Assembly (NCBI GenBank): GCA_044338255.1
Contig: JBIILZ010000025.1
Location: 1 to 38,424 of the forward strand
Reading direction: 5' to 3'
Source: CAIUVD01 sp044338255
GTDB lineage: Bacteria > Planctomycetota > UBA11346
Length of the DNA stretch: 38,424 nt
Position numbers and translations under genes: made by a program. Under the pieces are notes generated by a model. That model ran no database searches. It had not been told where the DNA came from and saw nothing but the letters and a program-made list of their open reading frames with translations. Below, one piece after another: positions 6,932-13,980 of this stretch (positions are counted from its first letter, which is position 1; each line of letters begins with the position of its first letter).

Positions 6932-8815
6932 ATGCGGGCCAAGATTCTGATCCTCATAGCCATCGCACTGATGGGGCTTGCCGCAGTCGTGTCCGTGGCG
7001 GGTTTCAATCTCCAGCGCATCAGCCAGCAGATTCGCCAACAGCAGGAAACGACCGCTGTCCTTGATGAAGCCGGCGCCTCAGCCCATCGCCGGACGTTGG
7101 AGCTACGGCTGCGTGTGGCGGCGCTCTTCGACGTGAAGAGTGAGGGTGATCTCGCTGCCGAAGGGGAAAAATTGAATGCCGAGCTAACTACTTTGAGTGA
7201 GCTGCTGCAAACGCTCAAGGATTCGAAATTCCAAGCCGTGCTGGCACTCACTGTCGAAGATGGTCGCACCCTCCAGCAGATCGTCACGAGTCTGGAAGCC
7301 GGAATGACCAAGCTCGACGAGGCCGCTCACGTCGCGGGTCAACTCGCTGGCGATCATCTCGCCTTGTCGGCAAGGCTCGGCCCCGCCAAGGATGGCCTAT
7401 CAAAAGCGTTTCGCGCATGTCTCGATCTGCAGATCGTCGATGCAAAAGGATTCAATCTCCTGACCCGCGGGGTCATTACCACCATGTCGACCGACAGTGG
7501 TCGGGATGTGAAGTTCGCGGGTAACGCCAAATTCAACGAAGGCGTGGCGGTCATCGCCAAAGCCAATCTCAGCCCGAGTCAGCGCGCCGCATTCGATGCG
7601 TTGGTTGCCGCCTATGGGCCCGCCTACGAACTCATTCGCGAGCATCTCGCCGCCGCCGACGATAGCGCGGCCTTTACACGCGTGGCGCAGTCCCAGCTCG
7701 ACGACATCGTGGTGCTGCGGACCCATCTCAGAGCCGCATTCGTGGGCGACCAAAACGCGCTGGTCATGCGCAGTCGAGAAACCTTGAAGACCACCTTGTT
7801 GATGGCCGGAGGTATTGCTGTCCTGTCCCTGGCGTCCGGGTTATGGATGGCACGCTCAATGACTTGTCGCCTGCACCAGGGGAGCCTGGCGCTCGATCGC
7901 GTCCGGAAGGATATGGAAGGTGGCGATCTGACCAGTCGGGTCGGTCTCCAAGGTCGTGATGAGATGGCATCGATGAGCGCAACGGTCGACAGTACCCTGA
8001 CCCGATTGCAGGGGCTCATGTCTCAAATGGCCGGATTGGCCCAGGGCGTCAGCCAGGGCACCGAGACGCTTCAGCAGTCCAGTGCTCGGCTATCCGAAAT
8101 TGCGACGACGAACTCCAGTTGTGCCAGCGACCTGGGAGTAAATGTCGGCAAGGTGCGTATTGACGTGGAATCAGCAGCCAACAATGCCCAGGGTTTTTCA
8201 CAGGCGGTGCAGGCGGTAGCTGAATCCTCGAGGCAGGCTGCAGATCTGGCCAAAGAGTCCGTAGTCGTGGTCAATGGTTCCGAGCAGGCCATGCAGCGCT
8301 TGCGTTCGTCAACCAAAGAGATTGGCGATATCTTGGAGGTCATCACCCAGATCACGAGGCAGACCCAGCTCTTGTCGCTCAATGCCGCCATCGAAGCCGC
8401 CAGCGCGGGACCCGCGGGGCGCGGTTTCACCGTGGTCGCGAACGAGGTCAAAGCCTTGGCGGTCAAGACGGCAAATGCCGCCGTCGAGATCAAACAAAAA
8501 ATCGACGTCATCCAGCAGGAGAGCCGTGACGCCGGCGAGGCCATCGCTCGTGTCGGCGGCCTGATCACCAGCATCAGCGCGGGCCAGGATTCGATTGCCC
8601 TGGCGACGGGAACCCAGGCTGATGCCACGCAGGCGGTGGCCCAGAACCTGACCACCGCGGTGACCGGTACCGAATCCGCGGCCGAGTTGACTGAGCAAAT
8701 GATGAAGGTCGCGATCGAAGCCGCTCAGGCCTCACGGCAAGTGGCAGAGACGGCGGCGAACCTCGCTGCCCGAGCAGAGGATCTAAAGGGTTTTGTTGCC
8801 AGCCACCGCTATTGA
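6932..8815 (+). CDS. Methyl-accepting chemotaxis protein
   Basis: A 627-residue transducer. It has a membrane helix near 4-26, a periplasmic region of about 260 residues that appears all-helical (four-helix-bundle type, no Cache motif I can see), a second membrane helix near 287-309, then a HAMP segment and the cytoplasmic signalling coiled coil. The conserved hairpin tip is visible around residue 484 (LNAAIEAASAG, then GFTVVANEVKAL), which binds CheA and CheW. There is no C-terminal pentapeptide for CheR tethering. It follows a secreted unknown protein by 12 bases, suggesting a two-component sensory unit. The ligand cannot be predicted. Confidence 0.93.
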   Translation: MRAKILILIAIALMGLAAVVSVAGFNLQRISQQIRQQQETTAVLDEAGASAHRRTLELRLRVAALFDVKSEGDLAAEGEKLNAELTTLSELLQTLKDSKFQAVLALTVEDGRTLQQIVTSLEAGMTKLDEAAHVAGQLAGDHLALSARLGPAKDGLSKAFRACLDLQIVDAKGFNLLTRGVITTMSTDSGRDVKFAGNAKFNEGVAVIAKANLSPSQRAAFDALVAAYGPAYELIREHLAAADDSAAFTRVAQSQLDDIVVLRTHLRAAFVGDQNALVMRSRETLKTTLLMAGGIAVLSLASGLWMARSMTCRLHQGSLALDRVRKDMEGGDLTSRVGLQGRDEMASMSATVDSTLTRLQGLMSQMAGLAQGVSQGTETLQQSSARLSEIATTNSSCASDLGVNVGKVRIDVESAANNAQGFSQAVQAVAESSRQAADLAKESVVVVNGSEQAMQRLRSSTKEIGDILEVITQITRQTQLLSLNAAIEAASAGPAGRGFTVVANEVKALAVKTANAAVEIKQKIDVIQQESRDAGEAIARVGGLITSISAGQDSIALATGTQADATQAVAQNLTTAVTGTESAAELTEQMMKVAIEAAQASRQVAETAANLAARAEDLKGFVASHRY

Positions 8816-8863
8816 AGTCGGACGAGGCACTCCCATTACCTCACCATTCTGGCCATGGCAACG

Positions 8864-8895
8864 TAGGAGCCTGTCGGGAATAGATTCGGTCGGCT
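8864..8895 (+). repeat. 32-bp dispersed repeat, copy B
   Basis: Matches the minus strand of 56-87 at 29 of 32 positions. Both copies lie just downstream of a gene's stop codon, here about 50 bases after the chemoreceptor. The region 8816-8953 otherwise holds only the promoter noted below. Confidence 0.7.
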
Positions 8896-8918
8896 GACTC
8901 GGTCTTGTCAGGCCGTCC

Positions 8919-8946
8919 TTGAATGAGTACGCCATTGACGTATAAT
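8919..8946 (+). promoter_or_regulatory. Sigma-70-type promoter of the brnT-antitoxin pair
   Basis: TTGAAT (8919-8924), a 16-base spacer and a perfect TATAAT (8941-8946). Initiation would fall at about 8953, essentially at the degenerate brnT start, so the ancestral transcript may have been leaderless. Confidence 0.55.
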
Positions 8947-8953
8947 TCCATTC

Positions 8954-9244
8954 ATTCGCTTCGTCTGAGATTCCGAAAACGAGGCGATCAATCGTGCCCG
9001 GCATGACATCGACTTCGCTACGGCCGCTCATGTGTTTGCGGATCCGCATGCCCTCACCGATTATGACCAAGGCCACAGTCGTGAAGGAGAGGATCGATGG
9101 ACGACCATTGGTATGGTGGGCGGTCTGCTGCTCATCGTGCGCGTAACCTGGACTGATCGAGACGGCGATGACGTGGTTCGCATCATCAGTGCCCGCTTAG
9201 CCGATTCTAGGGATCGGGCGCTCTACCAGAACGGTGACCTATGA
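8954..9244 (+). pseudogene. brnT: BrnT-family toxin (DUF497), apparently inactivated
   Basis: BrnT is the ribonuclease-like toxin of BrnT/BrnA modules. Reading from 8954 gives I/M-RFV-stop-DSENEA, then HDIDFATAAHVFADPHAL, and it ends with VVRIISAR and the downstream Arg/Tyr-containing tail. This matches the family from end to end (about 96 codons). Two lesions are visible. The expected ATG is ATT at 8954-8956. A TGA at 8966-8968 replaces the TGG of the conserved FxWD motif. The next usable start in frame is the GTG at 9032, which would drop the N-terminal third. The stop overlaps the antitoxin ATG (ATGA, 9241-9244), the normal coupling. Either the toxin is dead or the two bases are sequencing errors. 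Confidence 0.75.
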
Positions 9245-9630
9245 CCAAGATCAACATGACCCAGGACGATATTCGCACCCACCTCCCCGACGCCGCGATG
9301 GTTGCGCGCTTGCGGAAGAAGAGCGACCAGGACATCAGTCCAGACGCCGATGAGGCGACCGGCATGCCCGCCTTCCGCATCCGTGAAGCGGTGCGCCAGC
9401 GCATCGTCAAGGGCGACTACCGGCCCGGCGATCTGGCGGCCTTTCGCAGCGCCTTCAGCGGCGTCAGCCAAGCGAACTTTGCAGCCGCCTTGGGGATCAG
9501 CGTCGATACCCTGCAGAACTGGGAGCAGGAACGTCGCCAACCTGATGGCCCCGCTAAGGCACTGTTCCGGCTCCTGGCGCGTCATCCGCGGCTCTTGATG
9601 CAGGATCTCATGCCTGCCATCGCGGGGTGA
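9241..9630 (+). CDS. BrnT-associated antitoxin with XRE-type helix-turn-helix
   Basis: A 129-residue protein. Residues about 75-125 form an XRE/Cro-type helix-turn-helix (SQANFAAALGISVDTLQNWEQ), typical of antitoxins that also repress their own operon. The N-terminal half is polar and acidic, as expected of a toxin-binding segment. Its ATG overlaps the brnT stop by four bases. Classical BrnA uses a different DNA-binding fold, so this is the HTH variant of a BrnT partner; I leave the symbol blank. The frame is intact although the toxin is not, so it may now serve as an orphan regulator or protect against related toxins. Confidence 0.82.
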   Translation: MTKINMTQDDIRTHLPDAAMVARLRKKSDQDISPDADEATGMPAFRIREAVRQRIVKGDYRPGDLAAFRSAFSGVSQANFAAALGISVDTLQNWEQERRQPDGPAKALFRLLARHPRLLMQDLMPAIAG

Positions 9631-9642
9631 GCTTTTCAGCCC

Positions 9643-11301
9643 TTACTGTTGCAGCAGCTTGAGCACCGTCTGCGGCACCTGATTGGCTTGGCCGAGCATC
9701 GCCGTGGCGGCTTGATAGAGAATGTTCTGCTTGGCGAAATTGGCGCTCTCGAGGGCGAAATCGGTGTCGCGCAGCTGGCTTTGGCTGCTGGTCAGATTTT
9801 CGATCGTGTTGCTCAAGGAGTTGAGCGTGGTCTCGATGGCGTTGCTCTGGATCGAGCCGAGCGCGCCGCGCGCGCGCGTGACTTCGGTGATCGCGGCGTC
9901 GATGACCTGCAGGGCCTCGCCGGCGCGATCGGTGATGAAGGCCTGGCGGGTGCTCAGCGATTGCAGCGTCGACAGGCCCATCGAGGCGAGGTTGGCGGTG
10001 TTGCCCAGGGCGCTGGCGCGCATGTCGGGGAGATCCACCGCCACCTGCTGATTAGCAAGCGCGCCGGTGTGGATCATCGTGGTGCTCTCACGGGTCGCGC
10101 CGTAGGTGGTATCGAAGGGAATGTTCGCGGTCGCACCAACGATCTTGTCGGAGAGATCCTTGAAGGTGACGCTGAAGGCCTTCACGTCATAGGCGGTGTA
10201 CGGGGGCGCGGCTTCCGGACCGCCGGCGATATTGCTGAAAGTCAGGCCGTTGCCGCTGGTGACCTCCTGATCGAGGGTCACGAAGCGCGCCGTATTGTTG
10301 AGATCAACGTAGCTGATCTGCAGCTGGTGGTTCGTGCCGTCGGTGGCGAAGGCATTCACCGGAGCGGTGATGTCGCTGTTGAACAGGCTGGTGTTGCCGT
10401 TCATGCCGGTACCGGTGACGGAAAAATTGCCGGCACCGAAACGCGTGCTCTCGATGGTGAATGCGCCGGTGGTACTGTCGAAGGCCGCCTGCATGCCATA
10501 GGTCGCGCCGCCAGCATTGATCTGCGCGAGGACATCGCCCACCGTGGTGCTGGCGGTGAGGGCGATGTTCTGCGTGCCGCTAGCGCCGGTGAGGGTGAGG
10601 GTGCCAGGCACGGTGTTCAATTGTACCGGGGCGCCAAAGGCGGCGTCATCTTGCCATAGGCCGGCGATCGGTGTGGTCAGGGCCGGAGGTGTTGCCACCC
10701 CCGAAGCCGTCGAGAGCACCACCGAGGTCTTGGCCTTGTCCAAGGTCAGCCCGGCCGGCGGCATGGTGATGCCGATCTGGCTACCCTTCTTGATCCCGCC
10801 GGGTAGCTGCCCGGCATCGAAATCGATGGCGCTGACATAGGGCCGCGACGAGGTCGACAGCTGGTTGCCACCCAGCTGGCCGTTGAGCAGGGTCAGTGAA
10901 CCGAAGCGCGTATCGGTGGCGATGCGATTGACCGAGGCAATGGCTTCGTCGAGTTCGTTCTGCAGGGCCGAGAGCTGATTGGAATCATTGGCTCCGCTAT
11001 TGTTGGCCGCCAGCGCCAGCTGGCGCATGCGATTGAGCAGGCTCGAGGTCTCGTCGAGCGCGCCCTCGGCGGTCTGCAGCATGGTGACCCCGGCCTCGCT
11101 GTTGGCGCTGGCCTGCTGCAGGCCGCTCAACTGGTAGCGCAGCTTGTTGGCGAGGACCATGCTCGCAGGGTCATCGCTGGTGCGAATGAGGCGGATACCG
11201 GTCGACAGGCGCTCAATGACGTTCGACAGATTGCGATCGGCCACCTTCAAGGTCTGGTGGGTGAGAACCGCCGTAGTGTTGTAGTTGACGCCGAGAGTCA
11301 T
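9643..11301 (-). CDS. fliC: Flagellin, divergent paralogue
   Basis: A 552-residue flagellin. The N-terminal D0/D1 coiled region (about 1-145) carries the family pattern around ERLSTGIRLI and ALDETSSLLNRMRQLALAA, and the C-terminal D1/D0 region ends QANQVPQTVLKLLQQ, a normal filament-core tail. The central ~300 residues are a low-complexity Ser/Thr/Gly/Ala domain likely to be surface-exposed and a glycosylation target. Its N-terminus (MTLGVNYNTTAVL) differs from the MSLRIN start of the two paralogues at 23221 and 25000, so it is an older duplicate and may form a separate filament section. The ATG at 11301 has AGGGGA just upstream; the frame is open further up but has no support. Its 3' end is convergent with the antitoxin gene. 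Confidence 0.93.
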   Translation of the reverse strand: MTLGVNYNTTAVLTHQTLKVADRNLSNVIERLSTGIRLIRTSDDPASMVLANKLRYQLSGLQQASANSEAGVTMLQTAEGALDETSSLLNRMRQLALAANNSGANDSNQLSALQNELDEAIASVNRIATDTRFGSLTLLNGQLGGNQLSTSSRPYVSAIDFDAGQLPGGIKKGSQIGITMPPAGLTLDKAKTSVVLSTASGVATPPALTTPIAGLWQDDAAFGAPVQLNTVPGTLTLTGASGTQNIALTASTTVGDVLAQINAGGATYGMQAAFDSTTGAFTIESTRFGAGNFSVTGTGMNGNTSLFNSDITAPVNAFATDGTNHQLQISYVDLNNTARFVTLDQEVTSGNGLTFSNIAGGPEAAPPYTAYDVKAFSVTFKDLSDKIVGATANIPFDTTYGATRESTTMIHTGALANQQVAVDLPDMRASALGNTANLASMGLSTLQSLSTRQAFITDRAGEALQVIDAAITEVTRARGALGSIQSNAIETTLNSLSNTIENLTSSQSQLRDTDFALESANFAKQNILYQAATAMLGQANQVPQTVLKLLQQ

Positions 11302-11324
11302 GGCGGTTCCCCTGGGCTTAGCAA

Positions 11325-11341
11325 CGCATGCGCCGTGCCAA
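11325..11341 (-). promoter_or_regulatory. Sigma-54-type promoter of the divergent flagellin
   Basis: On the minus strand it reads TTGGCACGGCGCATGCG: GG and GC are separated by exactly ten bases, as in the sigma-54 -24/-12 consensus, with a perfect TTGGCACG half. Initiation would be about 14 bases before the ATG, leaving room for the AGGGGA ribosome site. It lies in the same short gap from which pseC is read in the opposite direction. Confidence 0.75.
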
Positions 11342-11387
11342 GGATGGTTGGGGCCGGTATTGTCCACGCCTCATCGGCGCCACACTG

Positions 11388-12581
11388 ATGTCCATGATCG
11401 GTTACGGACGCCAAAGCATCGATGACCACGACATTGCAGCCGTGGTTGCGGCCCTCAAAAGCGATTACCTGACCTGCGGCCCGGCGGTGGACGCCTTCGA
11501 GGCCGAGATCCGTCAGGTCACCGGCGCCAAGCACGCGATCGCGGTCTCCAACGGCACCAGCGCCCTCAAGCTGCTCTACCAGTCGGTGGGTATCGGCCCC
11601 GGCAAACGCGTCGGCGTGCCGGCGCTGACCTTCGTCGCCACCGCCAGCCAAGCGATGCTGCTGGGCGCGGAAGTGGTGCTCCTCGATGTTGACCCCGCGA
11701 CCCTCAATCTCACTCCGGCGATTCTCGATGCCTGTCGGGAGCACCTCGATTTCGTGGTCCCGGTGCACTTCGCCGGGCGCCTCTGCGACATGGCAGGCAT
11801 CGCCGCCGTCGCCGCCCGCAAGGGCATCCGCGTCGTCGATGACGGGGCGCATGCCTTCGGTTCGACTTGGGGCGGCTCAAGCTGGGGCGGCTCAAGCTGG
11901 GGTGGCGCAGCCGAGGCTCCGAGCTGGCGCTGCGGCGATGGCCAGCACAGCCTGGGCACGGCCTTGTCGTTCCATCCGGTGAAGAACATCACCACCGGCG
12001 AGGGCGGCGCGATCTGCGTCAACGATGACGCCACCGCCGCGACCTTGCGCAGCCTGCGGCACCACGGCATCCATCGTGATGGTTTCCACGGCGATCTCGC
12101 GGCCACCGAAGCCGCCGGTTTCTGGTACCACGAATTCCATCAGCCGGCGACCAATGAGCGCCTCTCCGACATCCAGGCGGCCCTCGGTGCCAGCCAGTGC
12201 CGCAAGCTGGCGCGCTTCAAGCTCGCGCGCGCGGCGCAGGTCGAACGCTATCGCCAGGAACTGCCGGAATGGGCGGTGGCCCCGATCGCGGCCCCCGAAC
12301 AGCAACCGTTCTGGCACATCTGTTCCGCGCAGGTGCAATGGTCGGTCACTGGCCGCACGCGGGCGCAGATCCTCGGCGAAGCGCGCGCTGCCGGCATGTC
12401 GCTGATGGTCCATTACATTCCCTTGCATCACCAACCGATCCTCGCCAAGGCCGTCCGCGCCAGCGACCTGAACGGAGCCGACCGGGTGTATCCGGGCATC
12501 CTCTCGCTGCCGTGCTATCCGGATCTGACGGCGGAGCAGCAGGGCTGGGTGATTGCATGGTTGAGGGGGTTGAAGGGATAA
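11388..12581 (+). CDS. pseC: PseC-type UDP-4-keto-sugar aminotransferase
   Basis: A PLP enzyme of the DegT/DnrJ/EryC1 family, 397 residues. It would transfer an amino group to C-4 of the UDP-4-keto-6-deoxy-L-AltNAc made by PseB. The nucleotide-sugar aminotransferase pattern is clear: SNGTSALKLLY near the phosphate site, VVDDGAHAFG with PLP-ring Asp at 152, and LSFHPVKNITTGEGG with Schiff-base K199. The C-terminus (RLSDIQAALG, HYIPLHHQ, SLPCYPDL) matches PseC closely. The start is 11388 or 11394; neither has a clear ribosome site. An in-frame 15-bp tandem repeat adds WGGSS units between the Asp and Lys motifs. It is separated from pseB by a repeat-filled gap of 263 bases. Confidence 0.9.
   Translation: MSMIGYGRQSIDDHDIAAVVAALKSDYLTCGPAVDAFEAEIRQVTGAKHAIAVSNGTSALKLLYQSVGIGPGKRVGVPALTFVATASQAMLLGAEVVLLDVDPATLNLTPAILDACREHLDFVVPVHFAGRLCDMAGIAAVAARKGIRVVDDGAHAFGSTWGGSSWGGSSWGGAAEAPSWRCGDGQHSLGTALSFHPVKNITTGEGGAICVNDDATAATLRSLRHHGIHRDGFHGDLAATEAAGFWYHEFHQPATNERLSDIQAALGASQCRKLARFKLARAAQVERYRQELPEWAVAPIAAPEQQPFWHICSAQVQWSVTGRTRAQILGEARAAGMSLMVHYIPLHHQPILAKAVRASDLNGADRVYPGILSLPCYPDLTAEQQGWVIAWLRGLKG
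11868..11912 (+). repeat. In-frame 15-bp tandem repeat inside pseC
   Basis: Two exact copies (11868-11882, 11883-11897) and a degenerate third (11898-11912) encode WGGSS-WGGSS-WGGAA at residues 161-175. Gain or loss of a unit keeps the reading frame. Confidence 0.92.
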
Positions 12582-12597
12582 AAGTACAGTCAGAGGC

Positions 12598-12625
12598 TCG
12601 AAGCCCCGAAGCAGCTCGACTCCGG
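12598..12625 (+). repeat. Degenerate YCGAAGC heptads with shared tail
   Basis: tcgaagc (12598-12604), a second degenerate unit, then gctcgactccgga (12613-12625). The same unit and the same 13-base tail recur at 37819-37865. Confidence 0.8.
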
Positions 12626-12677
12626 ATTATCGGACGCAACATGTGCCATCGGCATCCTCGGTATTGATGTCATCCGC

Positions 12678-12740
12678 TGGCCCCCGGCCCTCGGCCCTCG
12701 GCCCCTGGTCTCTGGTCCCTGGCCCCTGGCCCCTGGCCGC
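12678..12740 (-). repeat. Heptamer array of nine units
   Basis: Nine consecutive 7-bp units of pattern YGGYCNC on the plus strand, the complement of the GNGRCCA array at 37647-37814. With the heptads at 12598-12625 it fills most of the gap between pseC and pseB. Confidence 0.88.
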
Positions 12741-12812
12741 CACCCCACTTTTCGCTTCAGACGTTGCATCTCCCCTTCCGGCACGGCCCGTGCGTAGTCG
12801 TCTCTTAAGTAC

Positions 12813-12827
12813 CGTCAGTAACTGACG
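12813..12827 (+). promoter_or_regulatory. Inverted repeat upstream of pseB
   Basis: cgtcag-taa-ctgacg, 17 bases before the pseB ATG and overlapping its leader. It could be an operator or a small leader hairpin. The short palindrome gcacggcccgtgc (12781-12793) lies just upstream. Confidence 0.35.
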
Positions 12828-12844
12828 ATGCTGGAGATACCGAC

Positions 12845-13876
12845 ATGAACGAAAACCTTTCGCTGCACGACAAAGTCATTCTCGTAACTGGTGGTACCGG
12901 CTCGTTCGGTAAGCAGTTCATCCGCAAAGCGCTGACCGAACATCGACCGCGCAAGGTCATCGTTTTCTCGCGCGACGAGCTTAAGCAGTGGGAGATGCGG
13001 CAGTCCGATCCGGTCTTCGATCACGCGGATATCCGCTATTTTCTTGGGGATGTGCGCGACAAGGATCGTCTTGAACGGGCCTTCCGCGAGGTCGACTACG
13101 TAGTGCATGCGGCGGCCCTCAAACAGGTGCCGGCGGCGGAATACAATCCTACCGAATTCATCAAGACCAATGTCCACGGCGCGATGAATGTCATCGATGC
13201 GGCGATCGATCGCGGTGTCGAGAAAGTCATCGCCTTGTCCACGGACAAGGCCGCCAACCCCATCAACCTCTACGGCGCGACCAAGCTCTGCAGCGACAAG
13301 CTCTTTGTCGCCGCCAACGCCTATGTCGGGGCTAAGGGCATGCCCAAGTTCTCGGTGGTGCGTTACGGCAACGTGCTCGGCTCGCGCGGCTCGATCGTGC
13401 CCAAGTGGCGCAAGATGGTCGCTGATGGCGCCACCGAGGTCACCGTCACCGATCCGCGCATGACGCGCTTCTGGATCACCCTCGAACAGGCGGCGCAGTT
13501 CGTGGTCGACAATTTCAACCGTATGCTCGGCGGCGAAGTCTTCGTGCCCAAGATTCCGTCGATGAAGATCACTGATCTGGTCACCGCCATCGCTCCCAAC
13601 GTGAGCATGAAGGTCACCGGCATCCGGCCCGGCGAAAAGCTCCACGAGCTGATGATCGGCGAGGACGACTCGCGCAACACCGTCGAGTTCGAAGATCACT
13701 ACGCCATCGCCCCGCAGGCGGTGTTCAACCAGATGATGGCTTCTTATGAGCGCCTGCAGCAGATTGGCGGCAAGCCGTTGCGCGAGGCCTTCGTCTATGC
13801 CTCGGATACCAATGAGCGCTGGCTCGATGTCGCTGGCTTGCAGGCCATCCTCAAGACGCTCACGATCGAGCACTGA
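12845..13876 (+). CDS. pseB: UDP-N-acetylglucosamine 4,6-dehydratase (inverting), PseB
   Basis: A 343-residue short-chain-dehydrogenase-type enzyme catalysing the first step of pseudaminic acid synthesis: UDP-GlcNAc to UDP-2-acetamido-2,6-dideoxy-L-arabino-4-hexulose. The NADP-binding TGGTGSFGK loop is at 15-23. The catalytic residues D134 and K135 (STDKA) and Y143/K147 (NLYGATK) are in the positions known for FlaA1/PseB enzymes. The length is normal for PseB and far shorter than the membrane-bound capsule homologues. GGAG lies about 10 bases before the ATG. It follows pseC across a gap of heptamer repeats and precedes the cytidylyltransferase fusion by about 100 bases containing a 12-bp tandem repeat. 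Confidence 0.95.
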   Translation: MNENLSLHDKVILVTGGTGSFGKQFIRKALTEHRPRKVIVFSRDELKQWEMRQSDPVFDHADIRYFLGDVRDKDRLERAFREVDYVVHAAALKQVPAAEYNPTEFIKTNVHGAMNVIDAAIDRGVEKVIALSTDKAANPINLYGATKLCSDKLFVAANAYVGAKGMPKFSVVRYGNVLGSRGSIVPKWRKMVADGATEVTVTDPRMTRFWITLEQAAQFVVDNFNRMLGGEVFVPKIPSMKITDLVTAIAPNVSMKVTGIRPGEKLHELMIGEDDSRNTVEFEDHYAIAPQAVFNQMMASYERLQQIGGKPLREAFVYASDTNERWLDVAGLQAILKTLTIEH

Positions 13877-13885
13877 GTCGTCCGC

Positions 13886-13933
13886 AGCGCCCATCCCAGC
13901 GCCCATCCCAGCGCCCATCCCAGCGCCTATCCC
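13886..13933 (+). repeat. 12-bp tandem repeat, four units
   Basis: Four copies of agcgcccatccc, the last with one change, directly behind the pseB stop. This stretch is non-coding in the annotated genes but open in two frames. Confidence 0.92.
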
Positions 13934-13980
13934 AGCGTCCACACCGCCGGCTTCCCGGCCCAGTACGAAAGGTCGCGGTC

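Noticed and set aside
12678..12740. CRISPR array
   Set aside because: Units are 7 bases long and contiguous, without spacers; the same holds for 37647-37814, and no cas genes are present.
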